Source: Sporopachydermia quercuum
Lineage: Eukaryota; Ascomycota; Sporopachydermiomycetes; Sporopachydermiales; Sporopachydermiaceae
NCBI GenBank assembly: GCA_001599295.1
Contig: BCGN01000002.1
Location: 1,240,001 to 1,304,000 of the forward strand
Direction: 5' to 3'
Length of the DNA stretch: 64,000 nucleotides
In this document: in pieces, positions 51,281 to 61,900 of the stretch
Layout: each line of letters opens with the position of its first letter
Numbering within the stretch: the stretch's first letter is position 1
Notes under the pieces: generated by a model
The model's input: only the letters and a program-made list of their open reading frames with translations
Told to the model about the DNA's origin: nothing
Databases searched by the model: none
Program-made: the position numbers and the translations under genes

Positions 51281-52637
51281 TGGAGCGGGACAAGATGCAT
51301 TAATAAACATTGGGAAAAATCGGAGAGCATTGGTGTGTTTGAGTATATTCTGCTTGAGATAAGATAAGAAAGTTGTTTCAGCGGGGAATTTGATAGTGGA
51401 TATCGTGAAGAATGTGACATGTTTAAATTGCTCCATGAATAACCAGTTAATGACAAGTTGATAGATTGTACTATCGGCAAATGAACAGGTGGTACACATC
51501 GTTTTGTCTATATATGTACTGATCGTCCTCAGTTGACATGTTAACTCAGCAATAACATTTCCTCGTCGCGTTTCTACTTTTATAGAAAAACAATATTTGC
51601 AATGGATGCTGGCTGGTGGATCTTGGTTCGGAGTAAACTATTTGGCGAAGGTAGGTTTAATATAGATAATAAAGGTTTAATATGGTAAGGAGTATGCAAT
51701 GTAGTAGTGTAAAGCAATATGCCCCGCAACCGACTTAGACTTCAAGGTTATCCCAAGACTGCTTGAAACATTCCAGAATGATGTTAGGATTTCATCTTGT
51801 GCTTGCTTCTCTCTAACTGGTTCCTTTTACATAATTGACTGAAGTATTAAGTTGATTTAAATACTATTTCCATCGTTCTTTGAGGCTGTTAGTGCCATGA
51901 TGATTCTTCTCAAATTAGCACAACTCTATCCTATTGTACATAGACTGATATCTTTCGCGAGTGAATTTCTCGTGGATCACTAACTCCCGTGCGCTATATA
52001 TCTGTCACTTGAGCCAATATATTATAAGAATTTACAGATGAACCATCAATAATAGAGGTTTGGTGAGTAACCAATACTACTATAGTGTTTACTTCCAGTT
52101 GAAACATAAAGGATCTCTGTGTACATAGTAGATATGTTGTACAATTACATTAGAATCACAGTTGCAATAAGAGTAGTTGCTTAAAATTGCCCGAACTCAA
52201 TACAATCAATCAAATTTTTACAATTAAATTTATAACTGTCCAGAACTAGTTGCCATTTTTTTTTTCGACATAGAAAACTACGCAAATCAATATATTCAAG
52301 TGTAACTACTAGTTATTTGACATTAGTACTTCCTACTATTAGTACCATTTGTATAATCAAATGATTAAAGTACTAGATATTTTCCAATGTTTCTTTGAAA
52401 GCCAAAATACTTAAAAATCTGTGCAAGTCTTTTTATCTTGTCTGTCTATCTATCCCTGAAATGGCTTACTTTTCCTAGCCTATTTGATCGCTCGTTGATT
52501 ATATGTTTGAAGAGTAGTAATTGTTGTATTATTATCATAACACAACTTATGCAGGCAAAGGATTTTGGATTCAATAAGCATTGCTGAACTTTCATAGTAC
52601 TTTCTTTTCTCTTGTTTGCTTCATTCCTTCATTCAGT

Positions 52638-52665
52638 CTTTCTTTCTTTCTTTCTTTCTTTCTTT
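52638..52665 (+). repeat. (CTTT)7 microsatellite
   Basis: Seven CTTT units in a pyrimidine-rich stretch about 280 bp downstream of the MDN1 stop. Simple sequence. Confidence 0.9.
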
Positions 52666-52819
52666 TTAAGATTCATTTTATCATAAAGCTTCTTATGTCA
52701 GGCTCAGTGATTAAACATCCTACAACAAACCGTGTAAACTCTAATATAAACAATTCATCATTATATACATTAGAGAAGTACGAAAAATTACCAATAATAT
52801 ATGCAAGGTATAAAAGAAA

Positions 52820-52849
52820 ATATGCAAAGTATGCAAAGTATGCAAATGC
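52820..52849 (+). repeat. TATGCAAAG tandem repeat
   Basis: Two exact nine-base TATGCAAAG units plus a partial third lie about 100 bp past the MDN1 stop codon. TATGCAAG occurs once more just upstream at about 52799. Confidence 0.8.
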
Positions 52850-52945
52850 TTAACTAAAACAAAAACAACATCAAAGCATCGGAAACAGAATATTCGCAGA
52901 TAAACGCAATAATGTATTCGGATACTTTCTTACCACTCACTAGCC

Positions 52946-55900
52946 TTAAACAGCAGCAGTCTCTGTAAAAAACTGTCGTAAGACCAATGATAAAACGTTA
53001 GGCAATTCACCAACATCCTTAACGATAACATAGAAATCAAAGGGAAAGGTATCCAAATACTTATCAATCTTTAGGGCTTGACTACCGTCGTCTCTAGTCA
53101 AATAGCGAACTTGTGACATTTCGGTGATTGATTCTCTAGATCCAATTCCGTCAATGATTATAAATATCACCATTATCTTCTCCTCTCTTGCTTTTCTCAC
53201 TAACCGCAAAAGCTGTTCGTGGTCTTCACAAAAGCCGTCGGAAAGAATTATTTGCAATTGCCACAATTCAGTACCCGAGGAAGACATATTATTCTTGGCA
53301 TCGGAAAACAAAGACACGGTTTTTTCCATGAGGTTGTTAAGATTTGTTTCCGGTTGAGTGAATGTCAGATTTCGAAGGATATTAGCTCCGTTTTCGGCAT
53401 TAACTGCTTCGGAGAACGGAATGAGTTGGTTTACATCTTTTCCAAACTTCACCACACTAATCAAACCTGCTTCTAATTGTTTCAAAGCATTAGCCACTAG
53501 CGCAACACTATCATAGGTCAAAGCCACATTTCTGGCCTCAGCCATGGATTTCGAATCGTCAATAGCAAGCATAATTTGATACTCTCGCTTACTAGGTCTA
53601 GTTCGGCGAAGCCAAATCTTATCCTTTCTATATTGAGAAGCAATATAAGGGATAATTCGCTTGAGATTGAGACGTTTACCTGTTTTATAATCACCCCTGA
53701 GTTTATTAGTTAAGGTTGGTTCTAAGATGAGACGCAGTTGCTCACAAAGTTGAGTGGAGAGTTCATTCGTTCGCCAGGAGCATTTTTGCCATAATTGATG
53801 GCTTTTCTCTACTGATTCAATTTGCATTTTGAGCTTCAAAGCTGCGTCTTCAGCACTTTCCTCACCCGAATTAGCCAGCTCAGAGTTCTCCTCTGCTTCC
53901 GAATCAGAATCAATATTAGGCTCGTCAAGTTCGACATCAGANTCCTCATTTTCAGATTTGATTTTCACTTCGACATCTGTATCAATGTCAGCATTAGGAT
54001 TTGCCGTTTCGGCTTCCTTTTCGACAGAATCGAGGTCTTTTTCATTGAGGCGAGGTCCGATTATTCCTCCTTGATCTTGTCCATCTTCGCTTACATCTTC
54101 TTCTTTGTTTTCTTTTGCTGCAGCTTCCAATTCCATTTCGGCATCTATGTCAATTTCTGTTTGTTTTAATGCTTCTAAATCGTCCATCAAACTGTCTTCT
54201 CCCGCTTCATTTTCTGTCTCGGGTTTGTCTTCCATTATTTCCTTAGACTCATCCATTTCTTGATGGAAATCTTTCTCAGCATCACCTAAAGCCTGAGTCT
54301 CTGCATCTTCTGTTCCGTCTACATGCTCAAACGCATCGGGCTTAACTCCAGCATCCTCCATTTCTTGGTCATCTTCACCATTACTTGGCTCCATAATTTC
54401 CTGTTGTCGATTGTAAAACTCTTTCAAGGCATCTCCTAACTGTCGTAACGATTTCTCTACTTCCTCTCTAGCAGGATCTTGCATAGTTTCCGGCTTCTCA
54501 GAAGCCTGTTCGGAGGCATCCGGAACGGACCCAGTNTTGGATTCATCTGATCTTTCTTCATTAGCGCTATGTTGAGTCCCGGTGCCTTCTACTCCACTTT
54601 CTTGATCTTTAGCTTTTGCTTTCGATGTCTCCTCGGAATTTTCCTCGGAATCCTCATGAGAATTCTCATCAATTCCAGTTGAAGCATCCGCTGCAGCAGG
54701 TACTGCTTCCGTTTCCTCTTCATCTTGTTCCATAGGATCCTCGTTTGTTTCTGTATCTTCTGGTACCATTTCCGTATTTTCTGCATTTTCTGGGTTTTCT
54801 TCCGGTCCATCATTTACATCTTCTTTCTCATTGCTTTCGTCATTCTCTCCAGTTTGTTCTTCTTCTTTTTCCGCTTCTGTTTTAGCATCGTCTTCTTCCT
54901 TATCTTGATCATCAACCGTTTCACCTTCTTCTTTTTCTTCCGATATATCCTCCGCTTTTCCTTCATTCTCTTCATCTTCGTCCATCATGTCCGCATCTTT
55001 CATTCCCGGTATTTCTTCCGGTTCTTCTATGTCTTCTCCTTCGTCATCTCCTTCTTTTTCTTCCGCATCACCATCTAAATTCAGATCTTCTGGTAAATCT
55101 AATTTCTCACTTTCGGGAACATTCTGTTCCATCTCCTCCTTCTCTTCATTTTGTACTTTATCTTCTTGTACACCAACATCTTCCTCTTCTTCAGCTTCCG
55201 CATCAGATATTTCTTCTTGTTTATCTTCACTCTTATCATCATCTCCGTTTTCCTTCTTTTTATCATCCTCTCCGTTTTCGCCTTCATCCTCTTCGTCTGG
55301 TCTAGCCTCTAAGTCATCTTGCATTCTATCGTTTTTCATGTCATCTCCACTTTTTTCCTTCAAATTATCTTCAGCTTCTTCGTCCCAAAGCTTCTCATCT
55401 ACTGCATTAGGATCCAAATCGTTCAAATCATCAATCTCTTCATCTAAATCTTCCGCGTCTTTCTCTTCATCTTCTCTGTCTTTATCCTCATCTTCTTTAT
55501 TTTCAGCATCTGACATGTTTTCCGTTTTACCTGCCATGTCACCTTCAATTTCAACAGCATCATCCTCCTCTTCTTCATTTTGATCTTTATCTTTCTCTTC
55601 CTTATTAGTTTCTTCCGCATATTCACTAAGATCTTCATCATCTCCGACATCTTTACTATTATTAGTTTCTCCATCTCCATCTCCGAGTCCAGTACCTTCG
55701 GTAGCATTTTCGGCTTCTTTCTCATCGGCGGGTGGTTCTGGTGAGCAGAAGCCCTTTTCAGCAAGGTTTAATAAACATCTTCCTAGTAGATATGCCGATT
55801 TACTAGTACTCTTATACTGCAAACATCTTTTGCGGAAAACAACGGAAACTAATTTCCGATATTTGGCTAAAAGCGGAGCAACAAATTTGAATAATAACGC

Positions 55901-58900
55901 CGCAGCCTGACAACTTCCTGGGTCACCTGACAACTTCTTAATAACGCCGATACTGTCTTCGATTAGCATATTGATTTGTTCATTATGCAAACATTTCTCT
56001 AATGAGAATAAGTGTTGTTCAGAAATGATGACCCAAGAATCAATTTCGGAAGAGATATCGGTTTTAATAGCATCTCGGATTTGTTGGAATACAACTAAAA
56101 TAGAGTTTGACAGCTTAGTTAAGGTTTCGTTCAATATTTCCGGTATTTCGGCTTCTCGTTCTGATCTGGATTGTTCTGAGATCAGACTAAATCCTAACCG
56201 GAGTTTTTCGGAAGCTAGAACCGGGTTTTGTTCCAATTCTGGTAACACCTTATTAATCCAAGCAATAATAGAGTTCCCAATGTATCCGGAAACCAACGCT
56301 GATCTCATTTTAGAAATAAATCCTATCACACTACGGAAATAATCAATATCTTCGTCGGTGATAATTTCAGATTGCAGTAGAATATTGGCTGATTTCAACT
56401 TAATTAAGTAGTCATTCGCCTGGTGTTTAAACTGACTGATTGACGATTTCAATTCCGAGTTTACTTTACCGAAATTACCACTTTCAGCTATTGTATCTTC
56501 CGCTAACTGTAACACATTCGGTAACCAAACAATCACATGCTTCAGTCTTGAAACTAAATCTAAATCGGGAACTCTGCCGAACCCTTGTTCGGAGTTCTCG
56601 CTTAGTTTTCCAATTTGAGCTAAATTGCTATCAAGCCGAGAAATCCCATGATAGATACCGCAAACCGAAATTCGGCTTTTAATCAACAAATGCACTAAAT
56701 GTTCGGCACTAGCCATACCTCTTTGTACATCGGTTGTAGGGACATCTTCGGAAGAGTTTATAACTGAGGAACGCAATCTCGGAATAAACTCCAATAGGCG
56801 TAAGAAGTAGCTATCAATATCCGAACTTAAATTCTGAGGGAAAGCCTTCATTATTCCGAGAATTTCCGAAACAGAGCTTTGTTCAGCCATTATTTCAGAG
56901 ACGAGTCGAGATTTCAGCCCAATTCGGTACAGTTCTTTCAAAGTTTCGCTTAAAAACAATCGTTTTTGCGTCTTCAAATTAGCTATAACTTTCTTCTCTT
57001 CCTTTTTGTACACTTTCGGAGTCTCATTCCGAAGCATTTCCATTTGTGTAATCACGTCGGAAGTTAAATCCATCAAATTCGGGAGTTCTTGGAGTTCTAG
57101 TTCACTAATAAACTTATTCATATTAATAATAATAATCTTAGGGTTCCGAAGTCTTCCTGGTTTTTCCGACCATGATTTAACACATTGAGACAAAATAGGC
57201 TCAATCTCCGAAACCTCACGAATGGTTTCCACTTCATCGGAATAATTCTCTAATGCGGAGCTAGCAATATCCCCCGAGACAGCCTCCATTATATCTCCGT
57301 CTTCTGAATTAAAAACCTTATCCAAAGTGGCTTCCGAAAGTCCTGCTTCGATAATACCTGTTACGGAAGCGGTAAGGACAGCTCGGTATTTCCGGGCAAC
57401 TTTAAATAATTTGTGATGTGATCTCCGAGCGCTTTCTTTTAAAGCTTCCATATTGACGTCTTTCCAACTTGCCAATAGCACGACTTCCCGAACATCATTT
57501 TCCAATTTCCGTTTATTCCGTAAAATCTCAGCGTCAATTTTAGGTTCAAATTGCCGGTAGAAGTGTATAACGTTATTTAAAGTTTGCGTCAATGGAAACG
57601 CCGATCCGGCTTCCTCCGCAATTAAGGCCAAATGGCGGGAAAAGGCAGATAGCAGTTGTAATCGGGGACCAAATTCTCCCACTGTGCTCTCGGAAAGAAA
57701 CACCGTTAATGCTTTGACTACCGAGGTTTTGATATCCATTCCTATATCTTCTCCGGCGTCGTTGCCACCATTATCTCCACAGTTTTCCTTATCAATTCCA
57801 TTGGCAACTAAAACTTCAAACAAATGGAAGAACCATTGTCCCGATTTCTTCCTGCACTCTTCCTCCTCGGATGAGAAAAGGTTCGGCCAAACTGACAGTT
57901 CGAGCTTCCGCCATCTGATAATCAAATCACTTAATCCGGCAAATACTCCCGCTAAGGAAACGGTTTTACTAGCGTATTTTTGCCATTCCCCAACAAAGGT
58001 ATATATCTGCTGAACCTTATGTAAAAGCCGAGCAACTGGATGTTCCGCTTGAAGGGTCAAAAACTCCCGGCAAGCTAATTCAATGTTCTGCAACGTAGCA
58101 TGTTCCGGCCATTGTTCTCGAAGAGGGATAATAGCTACTAAAGTTTGCTCTATAATTTCGATAGAGTAATTAAGTTCAGCGGGGTTAGAATCTCGGTAAA
58201 AATTAAGAGTAGGATGTTCGGAGGAAGAATTAAGTTCCGAACTATCAGCGAATATGCTAATATATTTCCCAATAGTGTTAGTAATACCAACAATGATGGA
58301 AGAGGAGACCTCTTGTAAGTAATTCTTCCCGAACAGCGATCCCGAAACCTTGTTTCTAGAATTATATTCATTCCATTCCACAGCTAAATCGGAGCCTTGT
58401 TTAACAATATCGGAAAGTTTAGGAACGGAATAAGAATCATTAAGCATTCCATAAATATATGCTTTGGCAATCTGAAAGTTGATTTCCATTTCTTCTGATT
58501 CTTTTCCTTTACCATGAGTAATTATATTTCCATTGTTCTCTCCGGTTTCTTCCTCTTCAAAGTCAGGGAACATCCTCCGTAGTTCTGCCTCTTCTTCCGA
58601 TTGCTCCGAAAACGAGAATTTGTACATTTCACCTTCAAGTCGAGCAACTTCATCCTTCCGAGCTTTTCGGATACTCCATCTTGAATATAGTAACCTTAAA
58701 CAGTGTAATAAATCATTGGAATCCGAATAACTAGGATCTTTATTCGATCTCAATAGTAGAACACTAAGGCCGAAGATTCCGAGCTTTTCCGGTAATAATG
58801 ACTCAACAGAAATTTTCCGACAGGATCGGAAGATTTCGTTGCAAAGCTCCGATGTTTCGGGATAATGAATAACTTTGTGGAAATCAGATAAATGAATTGG

Positions 58901-61900
58901 TGAGAAAGCAATAGCAGTTTCCGATAATTCTGAGTTTCGGGACCTCTCTGAAAGAAGTAATAAATCTAAACCGAATTTAACAGAAGAGATGTAAACAGTT
59001 ATCAAGTCGATAACATCCGATAGTCTCCGGAATTTGGTGTTTACCCTGTTCAAGAAACTTGAAGCATTAATCTGAATTGTTTCCGTTCTCTCGATTATGT
59101 CCGATTTGTGTGACTCTGCTAATTCTACTATCTCCGAAATGTTTGATACGGAAATCGTTGAATGAAGAACTGCCGACAACTCTCGGAACATATCGGAGTA
59201 TGAGCTATTAGCACTGCTGGTATCATTTCCGAAACTTCCTCTGAACACAGCTTCACTATTACCTAATTTCAATGATCTCCGGTCTGAAACAAAATTATTG
59301 GCTATTAATTCTTCCGCTGGAATCATTCTAGAGCCAAATTTAACTTTGCGGATCTCCCGCCATGCTCTTTCGATATCTTCCGTCAATTGCTTTTGTCCAT
59401 TATAGAAATCAATCAGCACGTGATCAAACACAGCGGGGTCGGAACATGTTTTCGGTACGAAAAGCTTTAATAAACCTAATCCGTATAACACAAACGCTTT
59501 ACCTACATTTCCTAATCTTTCCCATCTGTTTGAATCAATCCTGTCCTTCCGTTTAACTAGTAATAAAGCCGGGATTAATAGCTCTTTGCAAACATCAATG
59601 AATTCATCATCTTCTCCGTTATTGGTGATGATCTGAATTAACTCTTCCGCCTTATTTCCATCCATTGTTTCCGCTACTCTCCTCATTGTCTCCGCTAGAT
59701 CAGCATCATCTTTTCCGGTTGCTGAATTAACTACAAATATATCAATAAGCTTTTCAACAATAATATCGGAAAACTTATCAATCATATTTGCCGAGATGTT
59801 TTCTGAACTCTCGGATATACTAAAACCTAATTGCCGAATGTCTTGAACACTTTGAGCCACAAACTCTCCAGGCATTGCTGACATTGATTGCAGACTTCGG
59901 AACAAATCCATCACGGCTTTTCCTGTGAATAACTCTTCAGTATAGGAAGAATAAGATTCGTCGGATAATTTCCACATTGAGGCAAAAGTTCCAAAGTCAC
60001 CCGTGGCGAATATACCCTTTTCGGTTGCATCTTCCGCGTACAGTTTCAGTACTTCCGTATTATTGCCGATATTCCCAGTTAATTCTGACATTCTAAGCAC
60101 AAATTGAAAACTGCCTACAAATCTGTTCATTCGGGGAATGAGAAACTTGTTTGTGGCATTTTCTAATGGAATTAACGCTTCGGAAATTCCCGTGATTATC
60201 GGAACGATCTCCGAAATAGTCTTGTCATTTCCGTTTTCCTTCACAGCTAAACCACATCCAATAAGGGTTGAACGAATTGTTAGTAATGTCGGAAACGATG
60301 CCGGGAATTGCCTCCTAGATAGGTCATCTAGGCGGGCCGAAAGCGTAACTATAGTTTCTAAAGTTTCCCAACCCGATAAGGTTTTCGGATAGTTTCCTTT
60401 ATAGGCATTCCAGATTCTCATCATTGAATTAGCCGAGGTCAAACCTAGATCTTTACTGAAGGAAGAATATATAGCGGAGATATTTTGAGCGAATTGAGTA
60501 ATTTCCAATGAATTCTCGGATGTACTTCCCTTTGTAGTAAACCCTCGGCAAAATTCAGATATCAACGCATCATATACATGTAACCCAGGAACAGCCGTTC
60601 CGAGCTTTCCCTCACAATGTGATAATAAACTTTCCCATATTGATAGTAGGCTGTATAGACATCGTATGATTAGTTCATTTTGGAGAATCGAACCTTCTTT
60701 TAAGGTTGTCCGGAAAAACTCGGTTGCTGTGGTCAATAATTTGCCTAATAATTCAAACACGGGAATTCTCGGAGCATTTTTCAGTGGTCTTAGTGAATAA
60801 ACTGCGGCTGACAATTGAATTAGATTCATTGTTTCCGGTTTCAAATCCTGACATTGCGATAAAATCTCTGCTAAGTTTTCCGAACCTCGGATTAATTGAT
60901 ACACTACATGTATCAATACATGTAATACACCGGACCCAAATAACGGAAACGATGATCCATTTAATTCTGAGGATAATCCGGAAATGATGTATTCATTGAT
61001 AAGAGGGTTAATACACTCGTTATTAACATCTATTCCCGTTTTCTCGACGACTGTTCCGATATTTGAAATTAAATTTTGGCTTAATTCTACCCAAAGCGGA
61101 TTTTTGCTCAATTGGTAAATTTCTTTAACCCGAGTTGCCTCCTTTGGTAATAACGCCAAGCTTGAAATTACCCAATCCAACCGATTCATAACCTTACTTG
61201 GTAGATTCTCTAATAACACATGTCCTCCAACTTCCGATAGTTCCCGTAAATCCGCATCGGAAATAACGGAGCCAGCACTTGCCTCCGATTCCGAAACATC
61301 GATAAAACTTGCCGAACATCGGTTATTCAATACTATTGAGTCAAACTCGGAAACCCTTCCGGGTAGCTCCGAAATGAATATTTCCACTCCTCTGTTTCTC
61401 ATTGCGCGGGATAATTCGCCGTATTTGGCATCGACGGTTAAGAACAACCTAAAATCCGGATGAGGAATCACCTCCCGAGGAGATCCGTCTGAGTTACTGC
61501 ATTCGTTCACCATTAAGGTTCCGTTTGGTTCTAAAAGGGAATTTAGCCGATCTAATACGGAAGCACTGCATAGATTAGCGTTTTCCAACACAAGCCAGTT
61601 CCCGGTTTCTACAGCTTTCAGCAAGATTCCATCAAACCATTCGAACTTAATTTCTGGTTTAGTGGATCTCGGCTCAGTGAAATTTCCTAGTTCGGTTAGA
61701 AGATCTCCTAAATGAGGAAACTTGTCGCTTAAACTAGCATATTTAGTAATAAACTCGGCAACTTGAACTCTATCCACACTAGCCACCGAGCGCACAAACT
61801 TAATCGCCCGGAGTAAATCCAAATTAGACTCAATCAGTCCCATTTTTGTGTAATTCTCAGTAAATGTTTCCCGTAGTTTCTCCCATAATTCATGCATTAA

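Larger units (their letters stand above)
51281..52945. other. convergent intergenic region, PTC7 3' / MDN1 3'
   Basis: A 1.66-kb gap between two converging genes, long for terminators alone. It holds a (CTTT)n tract and a TATGCAAAG repeat near its right end. A 52-codon ATG frame at 52695-52853 runs through the second repeat and looks like chance. A short frame at 51602 with a GTAGGT donor could not be joined to a second exon. Confidence 0.4.

Noticed and set aside
51602-51655. Short ATG frame ending at a GTAGGT donor, seen as a possible exon 1
   Set aside because: No convincing branch point, acceptor or continuing exon was found.
52695-52853. 52-codon ATG frame next to MDN1
   Set aside because: Its C-terminal part is translation of the TATGCAAAG repeat; no family match.
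54987-55583. 198-residue plus-strand frame, Ser-rich
   Set aside because: It is the complement of the Asp/Glu-rich region of MDN1, where acidic codons read backwards give Ser and Phe. Several similar frames (53822-55078) have the same cause.
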